Below are positions 26,801-41,800 of a DNA stretch of 54,732 nt, one piece after another. A model generated the notes under the pieces. That model searched no databases. It saw only the letters and a program-made list of their open reading frames with translations, and was not told where the DNA came from. The position numbers and the translations under genes are program-made. This DNA comes from Phoronis ovalis. Its lineage: Eukaryota > Phoronida > Phoronidae. Within the stretch, counting starts at the first letter, position 1. Each line of letters starts with the position of its first letter. Location: assembly GCA_028565635.1 (NCBI GenBank), contig JAOXYB010102492.1, positions 1-54,732 on the forward strand, read 5' to 3'.

Positions 26801-29800
26801 CAGGTTTTTAAAATTAATAAAATCTGAATAGGATTTAACTCGACATGCTTTTGCTGCCATCCACATGACCAGGGGAAACAGAGACCAAATTAAATTCAAA
26901 TTATTATTAACGAAATTGACATACATAGGTTCTAATAACACATAGTCTCATTAAGCATCATCATAAACCAACCACTGGATAATAAATGCAACATTTCTAC
27001 CAAAACAAAAATATTAATGATATAAAATGTGAAAAAGTATTTGTGAAAAACATATTAATGTTTTATTTTGCAAGGTGTAGGACATCAAACATTTCCTCTG
27101 TAGCCATACTACATGTAGCATATCTAAAAGAATCATGCAATAATACAATACAGAGCCATCACTGATCTACTTACTTGATGTTTGTAATATTCATCATTCT
27201 GCCTGGTCTAAACCTTGTTATAGCATTGTTGCTCACTCCATCAGGTAAAGTGAGCATATTGTTTGGCCCAAGAGGTATCTCCACATTATGAGAGTTATCA
27301 TTCTGATAGCCTAGCCATAATGTATATGTTTGTAGATTCAGATTCTTGATCACACACTGCACTATTGGAATAATTGGTTTTGTTCCACCGCTTCCATCTA
27401 ATGGATGACTGTACTTGCCATGACCATTTATGCAAGGAATCGAGCAATGTCCATCACCAGTGTAATCTTAAAAAAACAACAGTTGTACGATAAATTTCAA
27501 ATGTATTGCAAAGAACCAAAGAAAAACAAACAAACATTTACTAAGCACTCAAGTTTCAAAATATCTAAATAAATTCACCCTTGATATGTATTAAACATCT
27601 AACATTACCATAAAATTTAGAGTCCTTTAACAGATATCAGTTTTAATTTGTACATTTTAAAGCAAAATTTAAAAAAATGATATTGTATTTTTTATACAAC
27701 ACTTCATTTATTAATACGCACCATCTTCACAATTTGTACATGTTGGTAGCGCATATCCATAGAAGCACTGGTCACATTCTCGTCCAGTCCAGTGACCACT
27801 GATGTCATCATCATAGCACTTGCATACATCACCACCTACAATTTAAGAATTAAATAGTTTAATTGTTATTAACATTAATTTTGTAAGTTAAAATATTACA
27901 AGTAAAGGTTCTTATTTAACAGCATTAGATAATACTATTCTTCAGGTTTCATGGAAGACTGCCTACATGTAAGACACATAACAGAAAAACATAACACTAA
28001 CATTTTGTTTAAACACCAACAATAACAGTCGCAGTAGTTCCTAGCTAACATTTCCTGAAAGTTCTCATTTTTACCTGGTTCTGTAGCATATCCATGTCTG
28101 CATACAACCCCACAATCTGTGTTATAACCAATGTAGCCATTCTCACACGTTTCACAATTTACACCTGTGAACCTAGGCAGACATGTATCGCATGCCAGAC
28201 CAGCAAAACCATGGCTGCACTGACAACTAGGAGTGTATGCACCTGGTGGCAAGACACATTGACCTTGAATAAAAAAGATGGGTTTCAAAATAAAATTGTG
28301 GACATAAGAACACATGCCACTGTGTTGATTTTGAGTGATTATTTGTGTTTTAAGATGACACAAAAATATCCCATACTGCATATTGCAAAAACCATTTGAA
28401 ACAATACTTAATAAATAATCAGTTTACACATAAACTGCAAAATTTAACAAATTGTATGTACCTCTTCCACTGCAGGGAGGTGTTCCCGGACAGACATAGT
28501 TACTACAGTCTGCACCACTGAATCCTGCATCACAAACACATATGGACTGGCCGCTGTGCCTAAGGCAACGACCATGATTCAAACAATCAGGATCACCTGT
28601 AATGTAAAAATAAGTAGAAAAGGTGATGTGAACAACAGTTTTGGTAGGGGTTTCTTGTTTTTCTCACCTTGACATTGCATTGAATTGTTCCAAGAAGACT
28701 CCTTATCAGCCACCAATTTTTAACAATTCAGAGATTTTTTAATTATCAATAAAAAGTGATATTCCTGCATCATAGCAGTCAGGAAATAGGACAATATGTT
28801 ATTTACAATCAACCAGTATAACAAAATTAGCATTTCAATATCTAAAAGTTATAATTATAGTTATTTTACCCTTTTGTTTTACATAGAATATCAAATGTGT
28901 TACCTGGACAGTCTATTTGATCACATTTTTCTCCTTTAAAACCAATATTACATTGGCAGACACCAGTGATACACTGTCCTCTGTTGGAACATTCAGTTTC
29001 ACAGCCAGAATCAGAAAAACATGTGTCACAGACACAATTTTCACTGAAGTGTGGTGTTTCAGCTCCATGAACACAAGGTCTACCACAATCAATACCCATA
29101 CTAAGAGTGCAGTTGACACAACGAGGAATTTCATAGTTGACAGCATCACAAAAACCTATAAAATACATAATCAAGCAAAACAATGAATAAACACAAAATT
29201 AATCAAATGACTTTGCAAGTTTAGTACTAAATAAATTTAAAAAGCATTTTTATCAAAAATTATTACCTAGTTGTGCCAGGATGTAATTGCTTCAGAGCTA
29301 GTGAAACATCCGTCTTATTGTTTAATAATCAATGCTGGCTTATGAAGAATGATAACATTGTGTCCTGAAAAGTAACACTTTAAATTCTCAAAATTACAAG
29401 AAAATGGAATATGATAATTAATATCTGACCTATCCCATTGCAGTCTGGAGTAGCAGGACAGTCGGGGATGTTGCAGCCTTCTCCTTTCCAGAAATCATCA
29501 CAAGTACACTGTTGCAGACTGATATCACAGTACCCGCGACCTGAACAACTTAGGTTTTCACCAGGACAGCCCCGCTCACCACACATATTACCTTTAGGAG
29601 AAGTGAAAAAAATGTCAGTTATACTGTGCCCAGGAAATTTTCATAGCTATGTATTACATACCAACTGTTATAAAATTATGAAATTCAGAGGTTTTTAATA
29701 TTACAAATGATTTTGACGTTACTACACAACATAACTGTTCCTTGATTGACAAGTTAAGAAAACAATCATTATGGTATATCTTACGTCAATTTTCTGATCT

Positions 29801-32800
29801 TACATCAGTTATCTATAAACTAGAATTATTATAGTCTACATGGTAGCATACTGCACTCTACACATCAAAGACTAAAGCTCCTCAGTGGAGTGATATGGCA
29901 TTTTAAAAATAGGATGTATATATGCCTTAAGAAATTTTAGTCACCGAGAAAATACATACCCCACCATCCCTGGTCACACTGGCAGGTTGTTCCATTCACA
30001 CAAGTTCCATGGTTATTACACGTATTATTGCAGGATGGATCTTCATAACAAGCAACGCAAACACATGTGAAGTTGCTCAAAGCATGGCCATGTACACAGG
30101 GTAGTTCACATTTTAACCCTGTCCAGTCTGAGTTGCAGATACAGGTGGGGTTAGCACCAGTATCATCACAATTTCCGTGCTCACTGCAGTCAGGTTCACC
30201 AGGGCAGTCAGCTTTTTCACAACCACTGCCAAACCAGCCTGCATCACATACGCATTCATATGTGAGTTTGTTGCATGTGCCATGCCCAGTACAGATGGAT
30301 CCTTTTCCTGGACAGCTTCTCTCTTGGCAATAATCTCCCCACCATCCAGGATTTAGCCCCGTCACTACATCAGCACAACTGCAAGTGCCATTTTCACAAG
30401 CACCTCTGTTACTACAAGTAAGATCACAACTATCTCCGTGAGTGCACTTATCAAAGCATTCACATATGCCACTGTCCATTGGGATTTGAATACCATTACA
30501 AGGAATTTCACAGCCATTTCCCATCCAACCTTGGTAACAGTTCCTACATTGAGGAGGTCTTGCATATGGGTCACAATCACCACGGTCATGACAGTCAAAT
30601 GGACAGTCTGACAATTCACAACCTACACCAGCCCAGCCTTCCAAACATTGACAGGTACCTGTGGCTGTTAGACAGAACCCATGTCCAGAACAATCTTTAC
30701 TGTATCCCGGGCAGCCTGGCTCTTCACAGAATATTCCGCGTCCACCATCAAAACCACAATCACAGCTTCCTTCATTGGTACAATTTCCTCTTCCACTACA
30801 CATCTGATTGCAAGTGAAGCCGTGATAACAACTACTGTCACATACACAAGTCCCATTTAAGAATACTTGTCCATGTACACATGCATGCTCACAGGCGGTA
30901 CCAAAATAATTGTCACTGCATTCACAATGTGGTGGATCAGTTGTTGCACTACAACTACCTCTGAAATTACAGTTTGCTGGACAGAGGGGGTCATTACAAG
31001 CTAAACCACCCCAGCCTTCATTACACAAACAGCTACCAATTGCTTGATTGCAGTCTCCATGTCCGGTGCAATCCACACCACAGCCAGGACACCCTAAAAA
31101 ATGACACTCTCAAACTGTTTGTTAAAAAAATAACAAATTATGAAGTTATAGATATTCAAACACATTTACTTATGTTGTAAGAAACAGCTAGTAAGTGTAA
31201 ATTAATTCATAATTCATAGGCTTTGATTCATAGTTTTATGTAATATATATATTTTTTTTATGTATAGTTCTATAACAGTTACATTTATTTCTTAGGAGTA
31301 CTATTATAATAATAATATAATTTCTTCAAACAAAATTACAGTAACAGGCGCATTATCCAGAACATATTGTAATACTACATGATAAAGATTAATAATATGT
31401 CAGAATAATAGTTCCAAATGGCCTCAATGTATGAAAATTTATATCTATTGGGGAAATGATAAGCCAGGAAAAACAAGATGTTAATAGCAGGTTAAAATGT
31501 TACATTTAGATGAGAATGATATAATTATGTACTAAGTTATTCTTCTAACTTTTTAAATTTCTCACCTTGCCTCTCACAAAGGTCCCCTCTGTAACCGTTA
31601 CAACCACAATCACATGTACCATTAACACAGCTACCCACACCAGAGCAAAGTTCATTGCATTCTGTTCCCGAATAGCATGGGTCACAACGACATTCCCAAA
31701 TTCCATTTTCATTTTTGTAAGGTGTTCCCTGTTCACAACGAAACTCACAACCATCTCCCATAAAAGGATGTGAACAATTCACACACATGGGGACATCATT
31801 TTCATTATCTATAATACAGTCTCCACGGCCATTGCAGTCAGGTGTGCCTAAGCAATCTGGGATATGACAACCAACCCCTTTCCATCCTGGATCACATTCG
31901 CATGTACTAGTAGCTTCATTACAGCTTCCATGTTCCATGCAGTTGCTAGGCCAACCTGGACATTGGGGCAGATCACATTGTTCCCCCTTGTAGCCTTCAA
32001 AAAAATCACATTCACATTCACCACTGCTGTCACACTTGCCATGACTAGAACATTCCAGGTGACAGCTTATTCCAGTGATACAAGGCAGGTTACATTTGCA
32101 AATCCCATCTCCTTCGTTTGTACCATTGATACAAGGTATGTGACACATTTCTCCAATATAGTCTGTGTTGCATACACAAACTCCTCCTACAGTACAGACA
32201 CCATGGCCTAGAAAATAAAAATAATAAATGCTACAATACATTCTTTATTTTTCGTCTGATGCTGCTGTTATTTTTGCAGTTACTTCATTTATATTATTTT
32301 GATCACTAAAGAATATTTAAAAGCACTGGAAATATTTAAATCAAGAATTAAGTCATGCTAAGTCAACCTACCACATGCAGATTATTGCCAAAAACAAATG
32401 TTTAAAAATGAAATATTGGTTCAGGATGACCTTCAAGAATCTGTGGTAAGAATTTATTTTAAGTGAGCTTTGTCATTTTGGAGGTATCATTTCCAGATGA
32501 AATAAATACTTTTTTAAACAAAAACTTCAAAATTCAACACAAAATGAAAATAAACATCAAAATAAGACATTTTTCTGAAGTTTTTCTAACCTGAGCATTC
32601 TGGTGTTCCTGGGCATTCAGGAAGGCTACAGTCTATTCCTTGCCAGCCAGGATAACATGTACAAACTCCTTCCAGGGAGTCACATGATCCATGTCCGCTA
32701 CACGCCCCATCGCTCCCCGGACAACCCAATTCTTCACATAGTTCACCAATCCAGCTATCTCCTACAAAAGTATATCGATAATTTCTAGATGGACATGTAT

Positions 32801-35800
32801 TTTGGGCATACTGGGTACCTTTTTGTAACAAATTATAGTTTAAGACATAATTTTGGTTTTGGTTTATGTGCAGCCCTGGTAACCTTTTGTCAGTTTTAAT
32901 TATCCTTTCAACAATGTATCAACTTTTCAAAGGTTTTACAGAAACAGGATTTCCAGTAAAATAAACATATCCAATTGAGATTCAATAATTTTTTCTTGCA
33001 AATAACTGTTAAAATTTTGTAGAGTAATTTCCAATTGGTAAAGCAATACATACCAACATATAATTCACCAACTTGTTCCCTGAAGCATTTGCATGTCCCT
33101 AAAGTTTGATTGCATATTCCATGCTTTGAACACTCCATCTCACACCCATAACCCGAGTAACATGGATCACATTCACAGTGGCTGCCGGAAGGATTACCAT
33201 GAATGCATGGTCTTTCACAAGCAGAACCCATCCTGCCCTAAAATATAATGGATAAACACTACACTGTGACACTCAATAGTTGTATTAAAAAATATGAGTA
33301 ACTGTATTTCATCAGTTTGTTGCATTTTATTTTAGTCTTTTTTATAGTTTTAACTGTATATGAATGATGTCGTAATTATCACAAAATAGTCAACTAAAAA
33401 TAAAAAGGAATCTTTAATGACGTTTATAAAAAGTTCATATTTTAATTATAATTATTAAAATATTAAATAGGATAGTAGTAATTCCAAACTACTTTTAATT
33501 TTAAAAATGGTACAAACATATACCTGTTTTTAAAAAATCACTGAAAAGACCATTCAGTGACCTAGTGGTCTATGTAATGACAGGCTGTACATGTTAGAAT
33601 TAGTTTAATTAATTTTTTGAACAAAAAGTATGTCAGGTATATGGTATTGATTCATGTTTTGATTACTTACATCTTTGCAGTCACAAACAGGCACTACACC
33701 AGATCCATTACAATACCCATGGCCATTACAGGATTCAGGGCAATCGGCAATACCACAAGACAGACCAGTCCAACCTAAGAATAAGACACAATAAATCAGC
33801 ACATAATATTCACTTATTAGCACTGAGTTTTAAAATTATTTAGTACTTGCTGTTGTGCAAATTCATTGCAGTGTACTATGTTAATACTGAAATTACTTGT
33901 AAATTACTAAGTTTACTCAGTGCTACCTTTATTTTTACTGTGTTCGATACTGACTATGTTTAATTAATAAATGTAAAAAAATATAAAAATTCTTAAAATA
34001 AAAGTTGAAGCTCCCTCTTCCTAATCCTTGGATCACCTACAGGGTTACTGAATAGCTCAATAGGTACTATATATAGTTTCAAGACAAATGAATTATGTGA
34101 AGCATAACACCAAGCAAGAGAGTACATGTATGTATTATCTTGTAAATGTTGGACAGGCGAATCAATATATAATAAATTATAACAAAATCCCCCCCACTTA
34201 GCCCTACTGTATTCTTCTCACCTGGTAGGCATGTACATTCTTGAGTTGCACTGTTACAAACTCCATGTAGATCACAGTTATGTTGTTCTCCTGGACACCC
34301 TCGGACCTCGCACAAACTGCCTCTCCAGCCAACATCACATTTACATATATTGTTTTGGCACTTTCCGTGGTCTGAACATTCACTGTTACATCCTTTTCCT
34401 GATAATTTGTAGTAGGTTATTATTGTAACAGGCATAGAGACAAATACAAAGGCAACACGTTTCATGAATTCCAAACATAAATGGGTGCATTTCAATACAT
34501 ATATAAAAGCAAAAAAAAACAATATCATTCAAGAATGATAGGATCTAATTAAGACAGAGAGAGGGGTAAATTACACAGTGAATTTATATTGATACATAAT
34601 TATGTACAAATATTAGTAAAGCTACATATTATGGTCAAATCTAATGGAGAATGCCACTGCTCATCAGCACAAGCAAAACTATTACGATGTATTCTAGAGT
34701 ATACAGTTTCAGAGGATTGCAAAAGCAATTTCATTACGTTTGAATAAACTATGAATCCAAACTTTATTATTTTCACAGCATAGTGGTGATCTAGAGGTGA
34801 AATCTATTGAATAGCATAATAAATTAAATTTATTATTTCTTAAGTAACAAATGCTTAATCATGCTCTTACCATGTGTTTTTTAAAATTACTTTTATTCTT
34901 ATTTTGCCACTGAAAAGACCCAGGACACATTGTGCACAACAATAAATATGAAAATGTCCCTTTGACTGAAATAATTATCCTATTCAATAGATATCACCTC
35001 TATTTAGCATTTGGATAGGTAGTTTTTTAAACATAGCAAAATTGTTTTTGAAGCTCTGTGAAGGAATTTACTTGAAATTACTTGAGATGTCTTAATTATG
35101 CAAATGTAATAATATCACAACACAGCAAAATCATCTCAATGGCTGGTATAGATGGACAGGGGTAAAATGAATAATACCTGCAAAACATGGGTCACACAAG
35201 CATTGGTTACTGTTTGGTGGTTCTTGATGCCCATGCTTACAATCCTCATCACACGCTGATCCCATCCAACCTTCTGTACAGTTCACACAACGTGGTGGAT
35301 CAAGAATAGCATCACAGATACCTCTGTCATTGCAGTCCGGTTCTCCTGTAATAATCAAATGTTTATAAAGGTTGACTATCTAAATTTACTGAAACATTCG
35401 AAAATCAATATGAAAACAGTAAAAAAAAGTTATTTAAACATCAACAGTGTACAACTTTCCTAAAAGTATAAATTATAAATTGTAGTCTTAATACCAAAAT
35501 GAGATACCTGAAAAGAACTTTATTTTCTGAGCAGCTCTCAATCTAAGCTATACCTGGGCAATCTGGGATATTGCATCCCTCTCCTGTCCATCCTGGGTAG
35601 CAAATGCATTCATGAATTGCTGCATTACATGTACCATGACCTGTGCAATCAATGACATCACCAGGGCAACCTGGACGGTCACAGAGTGACCCTCGCCAAC
35701 CAATAATGCAGTTGCATTTACCTGAAAATATGCAAAATGAATTGAACTGTTTAGCTAATATCTATATAACTGGTACAGTAAGTAAGTAAAAGTTGGATAT

Positions 35801-38800
35801 GTTCAAAATCTTCACAAAAATTTTCAGTTTAAGCAATCTTACAGAGCTACAATATATGATAAACAGCACCCTTAACTGAACCCTGGATGCACATCTGCTT
35901 ACCATTAATCACATTACCATGGAAGGAGCATTCTACATCACAGTTGATTCCTACAAATCCTGGGTCACATGTACAGTTATCACCACCAGGTGGATACTGA
36001 GTCCCATTAACACATGGTTCTTCACATGCATGACTAAAATACCCATTAAAACAATCACAGTGAGGTGGATTTGTAGTCGAATTACACTCGCCATGACTGT
36101 TGCAGTCAGGGGTACCAGGACAGTCCGGCTCTTCGCAACCAAGACCAGTCCAGCCTGGATAACATGTACAAGTATGGCTGCTACTTTCACAGGCACCTAA
36201 TAAAACAGGAAATATAAATGTATCAGAACAATTGTAATATATTTGAAAATGTGTTATTGTGATATAACGGCATAATTGAGAGAAAAAGACTGGGTACAAG
36301 ACTTGCATGGGAACTCAAGAGAGAGTGTCTTTGCAATACAATTATTCATTACATCATGTGCTTACAAAGAAATACACCTGTCCATTAAAATTTTAATAAA
36401 AAATTAAGTTTTAGTGCAATATTAAATTTTAATGTCACTATCCATCACATTTCTTTTATTACCACACTGGTTCCTGTCTTGAATTTTAACTGCCGTGGGT
36501 AATTTTTAGCCAAATAAAATTTTCACACCAGTAAGGAGAATGAAATCCCAGGTAAAATTATTTATTTCCTAGAGATGTGTTATGACTAGAACTTATAAAC
36601 CTTGTGTAACCCGGTATCATACCACAACGAATGTAGTAGCCAGACTTTGTCCAAACTAGTTGTTATTAAGGAATCTTTAACAGGAATTTCAAGACAAATG
36701 TCACTATTTTAAAAATAATATCTACTCAGTTGCGTTTTGCACTTTTTTACTTTCTACTGTATCTTTTGATTATTGATTCCTTATTCGATACATCTAATAA
36801 TATTTATGATACATACAAGTTAGTACTTTGAGTAAAACATAATGTTATCAAGAATTTGAAAAAAATGAATATAATATACAATAATTTTAACAACGCAATC
36901 ATATCAAATTTGAATACAACCACTACCATTAGAGAGCTGAAAATTATTAAATACGAGTCATTAACAATGAGTTGCAAGCTATGAGTAACAAGCGTGCATG
37001 CGTCTTTCACAATCATTTAAGCACGGAATAAAAGAAAATCACTTGATTTTTTATAGACATTTTTGTATAAATAGGGACTATTATTGAATAAATTATATGT
37101 TTCTTTTCTTCTCGTTTTAATTATCGAGGTAGACACATCTACACTTTACTCATTACTTATTACTTGTAGTTTGTCACTTATATTTAAGAATTTTAAGCTC
37201 TCTATTACCTCTGCCACTGCAATCCAGATTGAATAAACCAGGGCATCCTGGAATATTACACAATCTTCCCTTCCATCCAGAATCATAGTCACACTTGCAA
37301 TAACCATCAATGATTTTACCATTTTCAGAACATTCAGAATTACAGCCAACACCAGCAAATCCTTCTGTGCAGTTGCAGAAGCCACTGTTCTTTGGCATTT
37401 CTGTACCATTAACACAAGGGTCATTACATGCTGGTCCCATCCAATCACCAGTACAGTTCTGGCAGTGAGGTGGATCAAAAGTAACAGCATCACAAACACC
37501 TTAAAAAGAAGAAAAACACTGCAATTATTGTTAGTTGAAAAAAGTGAAATGAGAATTCAATAAGTATTTGTTGCAAACTGGTATGCTGAGGTTCAATTTT
37601 AAATTATATACTTAGTTCATATTAATTTTGATATCTTCCTTGTTCTTGATGGTTAATTATAGAGGTCATTAGAATCTAATGATCTTCTCCTTATAATGGC
37701 AGACAGGACTCTCTTTTTGGAGACTGCTTAAACTGTTGACTATACACATTTGGCAAAAAAACAATTTTCAATTGGACATTTCTGTCGGATATCGGACAGA
37801 ATCTGATATTTACAAGTAGTTTCCAACCAAACAGTTTTTGGGCAATAATCGTTAGATGCTAGAAATGATTTCTAAAAAAAAAATTATCGCTAGAAGCTAA
37901 TTCATTCCTAGTAACTAATTAGAAAATTCTTGCCAGAAGCTAGAAATCCATTCCTAAGACCTAGACAATTGTAGGACCGAGAATCGATACACTAGCAGGT
38001 CAGAGGACAGTTGGTGCCCTAACATGCAGTTATAAACTGCATCGTGTTTGTGCAAATCGCTTCCTTTGTGTGAATCAGTCTAAGTCACTTAGCTACTGAC
38101 TTCTGACTTATTTTAGCTCCTAGAACATTCTAGGTCCTACAACAGGTTTTTAGGTCATAGAAAAGTCGGTAGCTCTACAAATTCCATGTCCTACAACATT
38201 TAGAACCCAGAAGTTTTAGCACAGATGACAAGCTTATGTGAATGGATGTGTAGCATCAAGGATTTGTATGATGTATGTACATATTTTTCTAGCATGTAAC
38301 CGTGCATCTAACAATTAGCGTCTAAAAATTGCTTGATAATTTTCACATTCCTGAGACAAACCCTTTTCTTAAAGTAATATTTTTTGTTAGTACATGAATG
38401 AACATATCTTGTGAAATTACTATCTAATATAGATAACATACTGTACCTCTGTCATAGCAATCTGGTTCTCCTGGGCAGTCGGGAATATGACAGCCAACTC
38501 CAATCCATCCGGCAAAACATTCACACTCATGAATTTCTGAATTACAGTCTCCATGTCCTGAGCAGTCTTCTTCAGAGTCTGGGTGTCTTGGGCATGCTGG
38601 TGTTTCACAGTATGTACCTTTCCATCCACTTAGGGGATCACAATAGCAGCTGTAACTATTAACTGGGTCACAAGTACCATGATTGGAACATTGAATGTTA
38701 CAACCAACACCATGGTAACAGGTAGTGTTACATATGCATTTAGTGTTGAATTCATTAGCAGTGCCATGGATACATGGGTCATCACAGGCTGGTCCAAACC

Positions 38801-41800
38801 ATCCTTCATTACACATGTGACAGATTGGTGGATCAACATTGTAATTACACACACCTCTGTTGTTACAATCTAATACTCCTGGACAGTCTGGGATGGAGCA
38901 ATCATTGCCTAGAAACAGAAAATGAAAGGATTGTTTTAACTGGTTTAAGCTCAGACAAAAATATTCTTTGGTTGAGCTGAAGTAATGACATCTTAATCAT
39001 ACTGACAAATAAAATAAAAACATAAATAAATAGCAAGCACCAAATGAATGTAAGTTTTGACATCTGAGCTAATATGTTATTACATTTTGACTATAGCTAG
39101 CATCATATATACCTGATGAATTTCATAAGAACGAAACTAAAAAATATCCATGCTGTGATATTTTAAAGATTAGAAGTAAAAATTTCCAATACAAACAAAT
39201 AGTTAATGCACGAGAAATTTAACACAATAAGCATGAAAAGGAGCTTGGAGTTATTTTATACCTTAGTCTTGCTGAACTTACCTTTCCATCCAAGATGGCA
39301 ATAACAATACCCAACAGCTGAGTTGCAGATGCCATGCCCTGAGCAGTCCTCCTTCTCCCCTGGGCAACCTTTGGTGGTACATCTCTTTCCTCTCCAGCCA
39401 ACATCACACTGACATGTATGCACAGCTCCAGTGGTGTTGCAGTTACCATGATCATTACATTCTGATTCACAGTATTCACCCAAATGACAGTTATCACATT
39501 CACATCTTTCTAGTTCTGAGCAGTTTCCATGGTCACCGCACTGGATGGAACAATCGTCACCATGGTAGCAAGGATCACAGATACATGATCCACATGAGCT
39601 GCATTTACCATGACCATTACATGTTGCAGCAGGATCACATTGGTGTTCACAATTGTAGCCCACAAAACCAGCATTACAGACACACTGCCCATCACTGTCG
39701 CATATTCCATGTCCATTACAGGTTGTGGAAAACTCGCATTCATACTGACAGTCTTCTCCAGTGTAAAGTGAGCTACATACACACTTATTTAATGAAGAAT
39801 TCCATGAACCGTGACCACTACACTGATTTTCGGTTGTTTGACAAACAGTTCCAGTTTCACCTTGATACTGTCCATTATATCCAACTCCTCCTAGAACTGA
39901 TCTATTGTGTAAGATAACTTTGTGAGTATAGGTAGGTGAATAACTACGTATTCTTCCTCCTCCTCCCCCACCACCATAATGATAACCACAGCATCCATGG
40001 ATACAGGAACGAGAACAATGCCTTCCTGCTCCTCCTCCATGGGCCGTTAGTTGCCCCCATCCTTCTAATACACTAGCATCAAGCCATATAGCACCTCCAC
40101 TACCACCTCCACTGCCTTGAGTACCAGCATCGCCATTCATAGTTATCTGTCCTTCTATGAGTAAAAGTTTAGATGATACAACTTTAAAGGCATCTCCACC
40201 ACTTCCTGCCCGGAACAGGTCTGAGCAAGTGCCACCACCTAAATAACATATAAATAACATATCATACTTTTTTATTGGTCTAATGCCTAGTGTAATTTAC
40301 ATTTGTGGGATTTCTTGTTTTGACCACATAGTCTGATGTCCATCATGTGTTACTACTATGGAACACTAAAACGAAGTAAAATATTTAGCTACACTTAAAG
40401 CCAACCTTGCATAACTCAAATATTAATTTGCTTTCAAATTGCTTTAATTTTAAACTGATCCAAATAAAATATATTAAATTGAAATTGCTTATTATATCAA
40501 AACTTTAATAAACATAGAGAGCTCTCTATCAACTCATAACAGAATTTGTCTAGCTTATGAAAGAAATAGACAAACCTGAACCAACAGACTTTGGAATACA
40601 TGTGTCTTCATATGCCAATCCTGTTGAACAACCATGCACAAATCCTTTACCACCATACCCTGCTCCAGTTCCATGTCCACTGCATGTGGTACCTTGTCCT
40701 GGTCCACTTGTTTGTGGGTACCCACGTTCTAACCCAAACACAGTGGAGGATTTTTGTATTTTTACAATATCTCCATATATTGTAACTGCTCCCAAGATAT
40801 GCAGTTGTGCTCTGTACTCAAGAATCAGCTTCTTAACATAAAGTTTCATGCCAGATTCTAATGTACGTAGATTTGTGCCAGAAAGTTGAAATGCACCTTG
40901 ATCAAAAACACTAATACTATCTGCAGAGTATCGATCCCAGAACATAGAACTATTACTTGTTGGCAAGCAATAGCTGTAACCAGAATTTCCCAGAAGGAGA
41001 TTGCCACGTATATGGATATCTCTCATACCATGTATTCCTCCATAATTGTGTATAGTCTTTTCAATGTAAGTTGTTGATGGTAAAAAGACCACACCCTGTG
41101 AGCTGATATAAAGATTGCTATTTATGTAGGTTCTGGTATTATTTCTATCCAAGAATAAAATATTCTGTCCGATGTGAAGCAAGCCACTGCCATCACCACC
41201 AATACTTACTGTTTCACAAACAGAGTTAACCTGGAAATGAATGACAATATAAACTTACAGAAGATTATAAATTATTCCAACTTTACAAAAGTAGTAAAAT
41301 ACTCTGACTGGTCATGTGGACTTCCTGTAAAATACAATTCAAGTGTTATTTGAGAAAATGGTAATTTTTTGTCACTGTTTGTAACTCATGTTCTGCAGAT
41401 ATTTCTGGATGGCAAAATTTATCACAACTCCTGGATGGCATAAATTACGTAAAATAAAATCATGTTATTAAACATATACCTCTTGCAGTACAACACAGGC
41501 TCTTTGCCACAATTTAATCTCATGGAACAAATAACTTTGTCTTCCTTCATCAATAACAACAGGATAGTCACACTTATTAATAGTGCCTCTATTTACGCCG
41601 TCTACCCAAAGTTGTGTTAAGTAGTCAAACCCAACACTTGTAGTGATATAAACTGTTCCGGGACCACCATGTCGATATAATTGTAAACCACTTGTCCATG
41701 CTGCACCTGTTCCACCTATGGCTTGTATGGTGCCTTTGTAGTGTAAATATTCAAACAGGTGGATAGCAATCCTACCACCACTACCACCGCCATTACCAGC

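Noticed and set aside
26004-27466. Possible gene boundary between the EGF block and the nine-unit block
   Set aside because: Frame and splice phase continue across exons 32-35, and there is no signal peptide, stop codon or polyadenylation signal in frame, so one gene is the simpler reading.
27935-28381. 148-codon minus-strand frame around exon 31
   Set aside because: Only 28075-28263 is exon. The rest is intron read-through past consensus splice sites at both ends.
39414-39917. 167-codon plus-strand open frame rich in His, Tyr and Ser
   Set aside because: It is the antisense shadow of the EGF-coding exon 16; the biased composition comes from complementing Cys/Gly codons.
40576-41230. Gly-rich stretches considered as silk/loricrin-like structural protein genes of their own
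   Set aside because: They are joined in frame to the STAQTA domains and EGF modules, sometimes within the same exon.
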